DNA of 64,000 nucleotides from Nematostella vectensis. Its lineage: Eukaryota; Cnidaria; Anthozoa; Actiniaria; Edwardsiidae. The DNA lies in contig NC_064039.1 of the NCBI RefSeq assembly GCF_932526225.1, positions 310,001-374,000 of the forward strand, read 5' to 3'. The translations under genes were made by a program, and so were the position numbers. Positions 34,541-47,400 of this stretch are shown here, piece after piece. The stretch's first letter is position 1, and each line of letters starts with the position of its first letter. Under the pieces are notes generated by a model. That model saw nothing but the letters and a program-made list of their open reading frames with translations. It did no database searches and was not told where the DNA came from.

Positions 34541-37500
34541 TAAAACCCTTGCGGTGGACAATTAAAGCTGCTTTGAGCTTGTGTCAATTGCCGAGGCTTT
34601 TTGGAGATTCTCCTGATTGACGTCTTGGAAACCTCCGCTCTTTATGTCTTTGCCCGCGTTTTGGGTTTTACGGCCCGCCCTACATTTTACAACGTATCAT
34701 ATGGGCAGAAACGAAACATAGAAAATACGTCAGAGATTCCGAAAAACAACTAACCATAGTCACGTTCGAACAAGGTTTAAATAGAGTGGTTGATATTACG
34801 GTCAGGATTTAAATTTTGTCAAAGGATCAGTGTAATTGGTTGTTATTCTATAGTGCATCAGTGTGTATTAACTAATTAATGTACTTTATACACTTTTTGA
34901 TTTCAGGGGTATTCTCACAATCGATTGGAAATTGGGTGTTTTTCTTGTGAAAGCGTATTTACAATCAGATTATAATGTATTTTCTATTTGAAAGGTAGGC
35001 CAGTAATTAAAGTGCTTATCAATTCAAACAGTATTCATATAGTGGTGTTGTTAGTTCAATGAAAGGTGAAGAATAGTGGTGTTGGTAGTTCAATGAAAGG
35101 TGAAGAGCATCATGTTTTGTGATTAGCGTGCTGTCAGAGAACGAAAGTTAAAGGTTTGCGCCCTTGCGCGCCACAATGTTATTGTAAACACGCTGTGTAT
35201 GTTGTCAATGTGTATTACGCGCAGCTCTAAATGACTCGAATGCGATAACACTAAACCCCACACGCCTACGGAAAGACAAGATAGTTACATGAGTTGCAAT
35301 TCCCTATTAAGCCCTTAAGCCCCGCCCCTCGACAGAATGTGTTGGATTCTCAACCGCTCAACCAAAACAAACAACTAGAGTCGCTCGTAACACAAAGTGC
35401 TCAATGCGTCATGAAGAAAAGAGGGTATTTTATTAAGAGAATCGGCACGTTGGAGAGAGGTGAGATCTTTCGCGAGGACAATTTAATGGTATTTGAGATC
35501 CATTTAGGAAATTGATCTATTGACAAAAGGCTTCCTTTATGTAGGTGCTTATCGATCTAGATTGTTATAATTGCTTCGTACACCCGGGGGATAAATTGTC
35601 TGCCATAAATGCCTAAATCAGATTAAATTCTTGTTCAGATAAACCAGACCACCTCGGGAGAGGGATATCAAGGCCTCAAGCAGACGGGAAACAGTGGCGA
35701 CTGAACGCTGAGTGTAAGTGACAAAAAGCGGCTAATAGTTTGGATACATAGTTGTTCGTTCTAGAAGAAACATACTATGTATCAAACAGGACAAAAATAT
35801 AATGGGGATAGTCTATGAGTACCACAGGAAAAAAAATATAATGGGGATAATCTATGAGTACCACAGGACAAGAATATAATGGGGATAACTTTACCGCTTA
35901 TTAAAGAGGACATCACTCACTGGTAACTTTGATGTCTTCTTTGTTGAATAAAGACATACATCTCATTTTTAAGAATACTTTATCTGTTTAATGCACTTTT
36001 GTGAAGCAAAATGCTGAAGATGGAAAATTTCCGATATATATGCCATGTCGTTAGATACAAATACAAAAAAGCTAAAGTGAAAACTGCGTCGGATCGTATT
36101 TTGCTACATGAAAAATAAAACATGTTCGCCGGCACTTTAAGTAGGTAGGAATGGGTAAACAACAATTTGTTTTAACAGAACAACAAATTAAGAGCGGAGG
36201 CATTTTGTGCTATTTCTAGACCAGCAGATGTTGTCTCGTTGAGAAATTAAAAAAAAGATGTATTATTTATGGTAACTTTCTAATTTTATGGTTTTTGGTA
36301 AGTTTCAAATTTGATAAACGCGTTCAGTGGATTCTGTGGGCATGGGTTTAGCTGTTGTAAAAGGAGTATCGTTTAAGCCCGTTTCTTCGCTTGGCGTGCA
36401 TTAGTTTTGACATGCGATGGTTGCATTTGTTTGTTTAGCTTAAGTAAAAACCTATAGAACTCTTCAAAAGTCCAAATACCAAACCCATAACAGGAAATTT
36501 GATCATTTCAACTGAAAAAGAGCAAAGACAGTCTTTAAACATGAAGACTTTAGTGAGCGTTTGCGTTCACATCTAATCCTAAAGGTTCAGTATTAGTGGC
36601 GTTACTGACACTGTAAATAGTGGCTTTCATAGCTTGAGCTATCACATTCGGTACCACTTATCTAATAACATGACACACCCTTCGATAAACCGCTAATCTG
36701 CTCATTACACTGAATTATTTAAAAAAGACGAACCCATTATCCAAAAAAAATACCCGCGTAGTGGGTTTTGGTTGGGTATATATGGCATAAGTGCATTTGC
36801 AATAGAAATTTTCCTATCATTATGTTTCTTCCGACCATTGATTACCCTGATACCCCAAAACACCGGTTAGGCTTTGTTATCATGGTGATGCCACGCCATC
36901 CGACGTGAGGTACATTGCACAAGTACAACTAGAAGCTACACAGAACGCGGCTTAACTTGCACCTGATATAACCCAGATCGGATGTGGGATACTAGAAGTA
37001 AATGCGGCTAAAGTAGTCAGAAATGAAGCCTGAAAGCGAGGCAATGATTGACAGAGTGTCCCTCAATTCACCGTGAGATCAAGTAAAGACGGGAACGCAA
37101 GAGAAACGTGCGAAGGATTTACTTGTCCTCTCTGATAACAGTGAGCGCTTGCTGTGAGCGCCGTGAGCGAGGAAATAGAAATATGGGCGTGCTGAGAGCT
37201 ATTTCTGATAGCGTAGTAGCAATGGAAATAGGCATCACAGGTGCTGGAGAAAGTCAAATATAGCACCGAGATCCCCGCGAGTTTGCATTACAGTTAAGAT
37301 ACGAGTGCGGTCGAGACGAGTGAGGGCGAGACGGTGTAAGAAAACCCACATGCAAAACAGCCTCGGGTAGGTCTCTAAGTGCAAGAGGATATCAAAGCGA
37401 CCAACTAATGACGGTATAACCAAAGAACAATATCGAGTAGCTTAGAAATAAAAAAGCACAGCTTAAATTCCATTTTCAATATCCAAGTAAAAGTAAACCT

Positions 37501-38890
37501 ATAGTTAAGCGTTTTGTTGTCAGATCTTCATGACAATGACTTCAGATTGCTAGTGATCTCAATGTTTTCCATGGCCGTGATTTTCTGTCTTTTCCCTGGT
37601 ATTTCGCTATTTGTATCCGCTTGGTAAGGACTGTAGGCCGATAATCGGATCCCCAAGCGCCACCAGTATAATCTTGTTAATTGGATGTAAGGTTGAAAAA
37701 ACTTCTCAATGCGTGCTGAACCAGTATCATAACAAGCGTCATAACAATAGTACCGCCGTTAATTGATCTTATGGCTTTATTCTTTTTCTGGATAGAAATA
37801 TACATAAGTCATCTTAGAAAGAGATAAAGTCCTAAAAAACTTACGGGATCGCGTAGGCTTTAGAGTTGGAAACTAAAAGAACTAAATAATATTAAATTAT
37901 AACATTATCTGTTGAAACGAAATTCGTTAAATAATCAAATAATTAGTTCATGATTATTTCATGATTTTTAACATCGATTTGGTTTTCCACAAATTATTCC
38001 AATACTCTCTAATTAAACTATTTTTCGTCTGAAGTGATTTGGTGATGAGTTGGCAAGTACAGAGGAAATTGTATAAACGTTTCGAAAGATCGAATTTTCA
38101 ACCAGCTTGACATCGAATGGGGGTACTAATTGTCCCCCCACGACGAAAATCGAAAGAGCGTACAGATAATACTGTTTTATGAGACGCCACGCCGGGGTGA
38201 GAAAAAAGGACCTTTACGTCAGAAGGAAACAAATCCGCACAAAACGAACAATCAATTGTCTCTTTCTCTTTGAGCTGAATATACCCGTTCACAAGGCCTT
38301 AGTGCTAGGATGATTCGTAATGCAGTCTATTATTGCGACGTATCTAAGCCAGACGATCACAAATGCGCATATATCTTTCTGTCTACAAATATTAGGAGCT
38401 GTTTTAGTCGGCTGTTTTGCTCATTTCACGATTTTCCAGCATCTTATAAAAGGTACCAAAAGAAACACGATTCCTCGAAAAGCCTGTGGCCCTGTCCGCT
38501 GAAAAAAGATGACATTTCGCGGAGGAAAAACGTGGACGTAATATAATCTTCAACTTCTAACCTGTAGCTAGCGAGTACTGTAAGCATCACAGGCGTGGCT
38601 CTTAGCCAGTTTTTAGTAAATTGAAATGTAAGCCCTAGCAGTACTCAGTATAACAACATTTCACTTATGAAGATAACAAGCTAAGAACTCTAATTGTAGC
38701 CATATTGAATTGTGTAGAGTAGCATAGCATATTGGGTTTCAAGACGGCTACTTTAAGTATCCAGTAAGCAAGATTTTATTGTTTGAAAACTCATAACCCG
38801 GTAGGTTAGGCTCAAGTTGGGAACCGAGTTTTTAATATCTCATGAATCATCTTTACATCCTACAGCGTAAATTTTTACATTTCTGTAACT
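34541..38890. other. Intergenic stretch with minor tandem duplications
   Basis: Two copies of a TAGTTCAATGAAAGGTGAAG unit at 35048-35105 and three copies of a 43-bp unit with ATATAATGGGGATA at 35798-35890. No gene recognised. Confidence 0.4.
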
Positions 38891-39120
38891 CCACCTCTTT
38901 ATCAAACATTTTCTGTCGTGCCTGTTTCCCCGACACCCATTAGCGCCAGTTTTTTTAGTTACTTAGATAAATACCGATTATTTCACATTCCGCCAACTTT
39001 TCTTATATGTTGTTCCCTTTATAGCCGAAAGCAGGACTGCAAAGATCAAATAAAGACATTCATTGAGGATCAATTCAAGGGTTCTGTGAGGGCCAATATA
39101 AGGCCACGTATCCTGGCGCC

Positions 39121-40122
39121 ATGATGAACACTAGTGCCAACTTGACGACGGGGATGCACGGGCTAACAACGATAAGCACGACTCCCGAAAACCTCGTGGC
39201 CGCCGTGTTCGTGGCTATTCTGATGTTCTTCACACTTTTCGGAAACATCATCGTCATCTCTTGCTTCTACACCTTCCAAGATTTGCGTACGATTTGTAAT
39301 TACTTCGTGGTGAGCCTTAGCGTGGCGGACATTCTCGTGGCGCTGGTTGCTATGCCATTCTGGCTGCACGTTCAAGTCATGAACAATATGTGGACTCTGA
39401 GCAGAACCTTACGCCGGTTCTGGGACTGTATTGACATCCTTTGCGGCACTGCGTCCATCATGAACCTCACTGCAGTAAGCATCGACAGAATGCTAGCCAT
39501 AGCAGTGCCGTTCCGCTACCCGCACATCTTGACCCCTAAGCGCGCAGTGGCGTTGATCATCTGCGTCTGGGGGTACGCCATGTCAGTGGGTGGGGCAAGG
39601 GTAACTGACTGGCCCGGTCGCAGCTTTCTGTACTTCGTATCGGTTGTCTGCTTCTTCTTTCCACTAACCATTGTCATCATCATGTACATCGTGATCTTCG
39701 TTGTTGTGAGAATACAAGTCAAACGGATAGGCAAAAATAGCATCGTGCGAGCAAGCGAGATGAAGGCGGCCAAAACCATCGCGGTTGTCATCGGGGGCTT
39801 TCTCATTTGCTGGCTTCCCTTCTTCACCATGGTGCTTGGGTATGCGTACGACCCCTCGTTTGATCCGCCCTTTGCATTGTTCAATGTAATCAAATGGTTG
39901 GAGTACTTCAACTCTTGCCTGAACCCTTTAATCTACGCGTGCATGAATCGCCTGTACCGCAGGGCTTTTCGGAGACTCTTTAAAAGGTGTTACCTCAGGT
40001 TGTCCAACCGAGCGGGGGCTTCAAATGTGCTTCAGTACCTTAGTCAAGGACCGCGCGGCTCTTTGCTCACGACTACTGTCTATGATACCAACAGTGGACC
40101 GCAAGAACGAACTAAAGTATAG
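39121..40122 (+). CDS. Rhodopsin-family (class A) GPCR, amine-receptor-like
   Basis: A 333 aa intronless receptor with seven hydrophobic segments. Landmarks: G41-N42 in TM1, LSVAD (D70) in TM2, D105 in TM3 at the place where amine receptors bind the ligand's amino group, DRM (122-124) in place of DRY, W150 in TM4, P181 in TM5, CWLP (230-233) in TM6 and NPLIY (268-272) in TM7. N-glycosylation sites sit at N3 and N7. Unusual points are the absence of the conserved Cys at the top of TM3 (Arg98 there) and a short second extracellular loop with no cysteine, so the usual disulfide is missing. Start: ATG ATG after GCGCC; the second ATG is also possible. The ligand is unknown. The last coding part is tandemly repeated beyond the stop codon. 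Confidence 0.9.
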   Translation: MMNTSANLTTGMHGLTTISTTPENLVAAVFVAILMFFTLFGNIIVISCFYTFQDLRTICNYFVVSLSVADILVALVAMPFWLHVQVMNNMWTLSRTLRRFWDCIDILCGTASIMNLTAVSIDRMLAIAVPFRYPHILTPKRAVALIICVWGYAMSVGGARVTDWPGRSFLYFVSVVCFFFPLTIVIIMYIVIFVVVRIQVKRIGKNSIVRASEMKAAKTIAVVIGGFLICWLPFFTMVLGYAYDPSFDPPFALFNVIKWLEYFNSCLNPLIYACMNRLYRRAFRRLFKRCYLRLSNRAGASNVLQYLSQGPRGSLLTTTVYDTNSGPQERTKV

Positions 40123-40315
40123 CGCGCGTGGGTCTTTGCTCGCGACTACTGTCTATGATACCATTAGTGGACCGCAAGAACGAACTAAATTATTGTCCGC
40201 GTGGGTCTGCTCACGACTACTATCTATGATACAATTAGTGAACCGCAAGAACATACTAAAGCACAGCCCGCGTGGGTCTTTGCTCACAGTTACTGTGTGT
40301 GATGCCAACAGTTAA
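40052..40315 (+). repeat. Tandem copies of the GPCR coding end
   Basis: About four copies of a 69-72 bp unit (CGCGTGGGTCTTTGCTCAC, then ACTACTGTCTATGATACC, then GACCGCAAGAACGAACTAAA). The first copy is the last 22 or so codons of the receptor plus stop; the others are downstream of the stop and diverged by substitutions and small indels. Confidence 0.85.
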
Positions 40316-41985
40316 CTACAAGCATGAACTTTAAGACATGTTCCGCACGGAACGCGACGCCGCGAATATCAGCGCACGCATAATCTCCCTTCGAACACGC
40401 CCTGGACTCTGGCCTGACTCACTACTGAGAAGCGAAAGCATTGAGTGTGTGCAGGAAGTGTGAAAGCGCGACTCTTTGATTAAAGGCAAACTATCCAAAA
40501 CCTGACACTTATTGGTTTCCCTTAATTTCGCGTTATTTTCTACTAAATAAAATGCCGGTGGGAACAGTTGTAAGGCGTTTGGGGGTTCGAGCGAATGCTT
40601 GGTATCATTAGATATATGCCTGATCGATCACAGTAAGACTGCTGCTCACTGATAATCGTGAATAAAGCTATCGAACATGGGAAGAAAGGAAGTGCACTGA
40701 CGGTTTCCGTTTGTCTTTGTTTGAAAATTATACGAACAGAGCAAAGTGGTTGGATAGCCAAATCGAAACGTTGGGGTATGCCACGGCCGACGACGGCACA
40801 AAGCTAATTGAATGGAGAACTAAATGGCAGCGCGTAAAAATGCACTCTCGGGACAATTTGATAGACGCCGAAAACATAACACATGATTCTAGTGTTTTAT
40901 TGAGGACCTTACGCCTAAAAAGACCGCATTCCTTTTTTTGTCTCAGACGGGAGGGGAGCCATGAGAGATCGGCTCATCCCAAAGTCGTGATTTTCTCTTT
41001 TTGTCCCCTACAAAAGTCTCAGATGTTATAAGTGTATACTCCCACTCCAAATGAGGTTGCTCTCCGAAAAGCAATGTGTTGTAACCCGCAATGGTTCATG
41101 GGTATCGAATAAACATGTATCATTATTTATATACCTGTAAATATTGGCATGGTTTTCAGGAAAAAGGATTCAACCATTTTAACGATACCCAGAAACATCT
41201 TCGGGCTACGGCACAAGGAGTGTATCACGTTAGTTTCATGGTGCCATTTTCACCCAAGTCTCAAGTTGGAGATTTTTTTTTGAAATCACAAAAAAACGAA
41301 TTTAAGTACGCGTAAAAATTAATCATAAGGTAACCCTAGGATTTCTTATACTTATCGGTTGAGGGAAATTGCGTGTAAATTGTAAATATAACTGCTGTTC
41401 ATGTACACAATTCCACAAAAAAAGAAGTTCTTTAAATAGGATAGACTAGTTGGCTTCTGAATACAATGTCAAGGTTGAGCAAAGTCTTATCGAAACGTGC
41501 GGTAAGTACTGTTTGAGCTTGTCAAAGTAACTCGCAACGCGTCTTTAAACGAACGAGAACTGTTAAAATAATAAAACTTGAAGAGGAAACTTTTGCAGTT
41601 TATTGAAGAAGACGCGCCACTTCTCTGCCGGAGGGGAGCACTCGGCATGGAAACCTACCTCAACAACCGGCATGCAGCGCGCGTTTCGTTTTTGCAAGAT
41701 TTAAAAACGCGCGATGCATTCTAGTAGCTGAGTTAGAATTCTATAGAAATGTGCGCGCAATGTTATACTGTAGCTGGAACAACCTTTTTAGAGAATATAG
41801 ATTCAATTTTTTTAGAAATAGTGGCAAAACACATATTTTTTCCCTTATTAGGACTTTTACATCTTTGTTGACAAGATCTCTAACAAAACTTAGAAAATAA
41901 TCACTGTCACTCTACCAAACAGCGCCCTCCATTTTAACCATCTAAATATCATAGTAATTAAGGGGTCAAGCGGCGAGGGTATTGA
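40316..41985. other. GPCR 3' flank and intergenic DNA
   Basis: An AATAAA at about 40546 is a possible polyadenylation signal for the receptor. No further gene was recognised; the 106 aa ORF at 40711-41031 has no known features. Confidence 0.45.
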
Positions 41986-41989
41986 ACAA

Positions 41990-42232
41990 TAGGGAATTAG
42001 TGGGGGATGTAGTTAGTAATTAGTGGGGGATGTAGTTAGTAATTAGTGGGGGATGTAGTTAGTAATTAGTGGGGGATGTAGTTAGTAATTAGTGGGGAAT
42101 GTAGATAGTAATTAGTGGGGAATGTAGATAGTAATTAGTGGGGAATGTAGTTAGTAATTAGTGGGGAATGTAGTTAGTAATTAGTGGGGGATGTAGTTAG
42201 TAATTAGTGGGGGATGTAGTTAGTAATTAGTG
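41990..42232. repeat. Minisatellite, 23-bp unit, about 11 copies
   Basis: Near-perfect copies of AGTTAGTAATTAGTGGGGGA plus TGT; a few read GTGGGGAATGTAGATAG. Confidence 0.9.
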
Positions 42233-44400
42233 GCTATCTACTGGGTGCTTAGTATTCACTGTTGCACCTTAATTCCGATTGATTTCCAGGAGGAAAACAA
42301 TGAAAACAAAGTTGCAATTTAGGGAATACTAATCACTAAGTAGACGACTACAAATTACTAACTACGAACCTCACTCAAATGTTCCTGTTATTCAAAATCC
42401 TCCAATACTTCACATCCTAGAGAAAAGAGGACAAAAATATAATGTCAATTGTGTTTACTAATATCAAAGTTATTCCCAAATATTTCAATATAGCTCAGCG
42501 ATGGAAACAAAAAAACAACATGTGAAGACCACGGTTTATCTTTTTCTTCTCGTGTCTGCAGAGCTAACTTTTTCGTGTTTTGACGGGGGAATCGTTTTCG
42601 CATTCTCTTTTCTTACTTTTTTTTCGCCGAATGGCTTTTAAAACCGCATGCTTTCTTTTTCGGGGAATCAAGCGCATCTCGTGTTATGGGAAAACGAGCG
42701 TAGACACGCTAGATTAGGTGGATGAGCAAATAGAACTTTTCACTTCGCATTAAAATAAGTTTATTAAGCATCTATATTACAATGTTGTCTGAAAATATTC
42801 AGCAAATATAGCTATCGTCCTGTCATCACACGTACAAGGTAGAGAACTCCCTATCGGATTGCACACAGCAAGGAGAAACAATAAATAAAAACAAGCGTGA
42901 AAATACAGAAATACAGTGATAGTCTTGTACAAATCTTATATATACATCCATTTATGAATACAATTGCTGTCAGTCCAAACAGCGAATGTCAAAAGGGTAG
43001 TTCTAGGGCCGAAAGGTGCTCATGGGTGCGGTAGTTCTAGGGCCGAAAGGTGCTTATGGATACTGATTCTTCCAATATAGTATATCGATACCCGTGATAC
43101 CTTTCGGACATAGCACTTACATTCACATACGGGCTTTTGCCATGATAATTCCATTGAGCTATTTGTATCTACTGAACATGTTTATATAAATCTATTTAAA
43201 AAAATGTTACAGTGCAAATGGCATTTCTACGACTGACAGCCGCTTAATATTGTATTGATACCTATCCAATGATTAATCCACATTTTGATGTAATCTGTAG
43301 AGATATGACGTGGGACAATTTTTGTTATCAACTGCCATTTGCCATTAACACAGAGTTTTTATTTAAATAGATGTATAACAGTGGTAAAGACAAATAGGAT
43401 CTTCCTGGAAGCTGCCAGAGAAAGACCAAGCTTTCCTTGGACTTACAACTCGAATTCTATGGGTAATCTACATACAGTATTATATTAAAGCCCAGCTTTC
43501 CTTGGACTTACAACTCGAATTCTATGGGTAACCTACATATTATTAAAGCCCAGCTTTCCTTGGACTTACAACTCGAATTCTATTGGTAATCTACGTATTA
43601 TTAAAGTCCAGCTTCTCCAAACATAATAAAGCATAAATTAATTCGGTATCAAATTTATATTAAATCGATAATTTATATCTAACGAAAAAGTTCCTCAAGG
43701 CGATCGAAATGTTTATACATATCCATGCAGGTTTTATTAATAGTCTGAAGACCCCAATCTTTAATATTTCAATCAATATAAATCACATGCACATAATGTT
43801 ATCAGCAAAAAAATAAGAATAAACATTATAAGCATCACGTTAGAGGGCGAAATGAGTTGCCTTGGTAGAGAAAAAAGGGGAGGAAAAACAGAGTTTGATG
43901 GGCTAAATTCTGAGAATCCTCTCTGTATCGGCTAAGTTGTGCTCCGAGTTTGTATGCGTCCTCCCAGTCAAGTAAAAGTGGGTGATTTAAGCGACTACGA
44001 ACACGGCACGTGAACTGACGCGTTTTCCGAAACGTTCCCGAATTAAGCCTAACACATGAGAGGATCATAGAATCTATAAACATGCTATAAGCCTCATCGT
44101 GGATCCTAGACTAGATCCTATGGGTACACCAACCCATGAAGAACAAGTCTAAGATTTGGTGATGGTTCCAATGTGTTTATTCCATTCACTTTCATGTACA
44201 AAGTTAACTTTAGTATTGTTTCCAAATTTGCTTTTCCGCTTTTTTGCGCATTTTTTTTAGATACACAGGTCAGGTTTTTATACTAAATCAGCTCATAATA
44301 TTATTTCCCTATATTGCTTCCTACTTTCATCACGCACAGGTATAAATTACCTCCTTGGATTAAGAGTGTGCTCATTTCAAGATAGGCAAGAAGACAGGCA
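42233..44400. other. Intergenic DNA downstream of CDC25
   Basis: Holds a half copy of the 20575 hairpin (about 42483-42560), two copies of TAGTTCTAGGGCCGAAAGGT near 43000 and three copies of a roughly 58-bp unit with CAGCTTTCCTTGGACTTACA at 43430-43620. No gene recognised apart from the CDC25 3' UTR. Confidence 0.45.
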
Positions 44401-47400
44401 TTATCTGTAGTTGAGTCCCGGGCGGAATGACTTCTTTCCTTGGCCTTCAGACCATGACTTGGATCGCTTAGAGAACAGCTTCAAATCATTCGAGTAGTTT
44501 TCGTCAAGCATGAGGACGTAATTCTGTGGCTCGCAATGTTCCTGAAACATGACGCATTTCTTATTTTATACTTCTCTCTTTTATCTTTTATTAAATTAAT
44601 TGCCACTTGTAAGCCAATCAGGCAATGCTAACATAAACGTGCGAGCCCCAAACAGCAAACAGACAAGAACGGGCCTGTTCGCGAATAGTCGGGGCACAGA
44701 CCCTTTGACGGAGCCTGGGGATGCAGCTCGCAGAGCGTAGCACTGCGTCTCTCGTTGCATGGTTCCGGTATGGATTCCCGGTGAGATAGTTGGATCTATC
44801 CTTTGCTACGAGGGCTCTTAGGGCTTTCCCCCTCCGAAAAACAAGTAATTCCAAACTTTAGCCTTGTTAGGCGGTCAGACACCAGAACTATGGTGGCTGG
44901 CTGAGGCGTTGTAAGGCATCGTACGCCTATTGAATCGACCGCATTGCATCTACGCTCTTGGAATTATTAACATCCCAACTTCGACAAGTCTATTTAGCTC
45001 CCAAAGTTTCGCTCTATTTATCATATAAAACAGTCTTTTATTTTAATTAAAGGTGAGTAGTAAAAAAAGTAGGAGCACCTCTCAGGGCCAAGCTATCAGA
45101 AGCTTGAACCACATTGGATTGGTGCACCACAGAAAATAGGAAACAAAAAAAAAAAAAACGAAAATAAAATAGAGTGTTGAAGGACTACATAAGTTGTACC
45201 AATATGCAAGTGTTGACGGACCACATAAGTTGTACCAACCCTTGCAAGTGTTGACGGACCACATAAGTTGTACCAACGCTTGCAAGTGATGAAGGACTAC
45301 ATACTGTAAGTTGTACCAACCTTACAAGTGATGAAGGACTACATAAGCTGTACCAACCTTGCAAGTGTTGAAGGGCTGTTGTACTAACCTTGCAAGTGTT
45401 GAAGAAGTTCTTGTACCCTCCATCCAGTAGGTACAGTTCAGGGTAGAAGAGACTAGGGTAGGATGGGCGATGAATGTCTCGGTCACGATTACGCAAGAAT
45501 CGGCACCTGTAAAACAAAGGATGACGTTCAGGTTAGCAGATCCTTAACCCAGAGAATCCTTTTGCGAGCAGCATTCCAAGTATTCTGCAAACCCATGCAT
45601 TGATGAACGGGTTGTTTACAGGGTAATGGCTTAGCCTGCATAGCAAGGGTTGCCGTGTTCTTCGAGGATAAAGAAACCCAGAGTAATAGTCTATTTCCTT
45701 CATTTTTACAATTTCGGTAGGCTATTCCTGATCACCTTATAAATCAAGTGGTTCCTGTAACCAAGAAAAAAAAATTGTGGAAAGGAAAAGCCAACTCACA
45801 TGTCAGGTCCGCGTTTGGACGAGAATTCGCAATGGAAGATGACGACGACTCGCTTGCCTTCCTTGCACTTGGGTGTGTCGATGAACTGTTTTAACATCTC
45901 GTCCTTGGTGTAGATATTAATGGCGCCCTGGAAAACAGCACAACTTGTTTTATTCTAAACATGTGGCAACCTAAAAAGACATTGTAAGGCTTAGGGAAAA
46001 CAGTCCTTTTCATTTGTCCATGTACTGATTCACATGTGTGCAAACCACAGAATTCCCAACATTCGGAAACAAAACATATCCCTAATGAGAGCCAGCTAGC
46101 AGGCTAAGAAACAATCGACATGGTTTGTTTGCATGGATTTCTTCTTTGTTTTATTTACATAGATTTTTCTTTGTTTTATTTGCATGTATTTCTTAATCGT
46201 TTTATTTACATGGATTACTTTATCGGTTTACTTGCATGGATTTTCTTCATGCGTTTGTTTGAACTGAATAACCCTTTTCCATCCCAGTTTGATGATTTTT
46301 TTTTCACTGTGTGTAGGCTGTACCTTGACATGTCCGCCATCAAACTCAAAGGGATAGCGGCAGTCAATAATGTAATACTCGTCAATCTCGTCCTTATAAT
46401 CCCCGTTGATCAGCTTTGTCACCTGTAAGACAAGACATCTTGAACGTGAGTGCTAAACTCTTCTATTTCTATGGACACTTACATGCATCATTCTTGACCA
46501 TAGATAGAAGTGATATGCTGTGGTGAATGCAGTCAGTTCAAATGTAATCGCTGTCCTTCTAAAAGGATCATGTTTTAACAGGGTTTCGGGTATACACCAT
46601 TCCCCATTTGATCTGGTATACAACATTCAAAATAGGATTGCACTCAACTACGTGCCATTATATGCAGTGCTTCATGGGTATCAACTTAATAAGTACATTC
46701 TGTAAATATAAGCAGCCCAGGTTTTGAAAGTTATACTGTAGCATTCTTGTACATTCTGTAAAAAGCAGTCCAGGTTTTGATCAACTTTTATATATGTTAC
46801 CCATGAACAACTGCAGGTTCAACAAAGGGATTCACAAGTGCAGCCTCCTTAAAATAGGTGCATGGCTCCTTAAACTTGACTTACAGTCTCTGGAGAAATG
46901 CATTTAAGGTCTTCATGTTGTCCAGTTATAGATGGCAGCACATACGTCTATAAAAGACAATATTCAAACTTTGACCAAGAGATGGCAGCACACACATCTT
47001 TAGATGCCAACAATATGGTTTAGCGTGTTAATTAAGCAAAATGTAAAGCTTTTTAGATAAGCCTAAAAAAGGCTCAAGCCATTAGTAGGCCTCTTCAACA
47101 CCAGATTGCAGGCTGACATTAACAAACTAGACATCAAGGCTACCTACTACCCTACCGATTACAATGAAGAATACTCAACGCACCTTGCTAAAATCTCCTA
47201 TTAGATTTCTGTTGCTCTCTGCAATAGAAAGATACCACATACATTTAAATATGAGCAGCTTTATACAGTAGGCAAGACCTTCATACCTGTGCTCAGCTTC
47301 CTGCAACAACATACAACAGACATTAGCATAAGAACTGTGTATTTGCATAAGACTATACCTGTCCCAAGGAAAGTGCCAATCTGCCAGTTTGGCCGGTTCT

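Noticed and set aside
41990-42232. CRISPR-like regular repeats
   Set aside because: Units are directly adjacent with no unique spacers; an ordinary minisatellite in an animal genome.
47287-47300. Possible 14-nt CDC25 microexon with good borders
   Set aside because: Including it breaks the frame; direct joining of 47359 to 47218 keeps the frame into the LIGDFSK exon.
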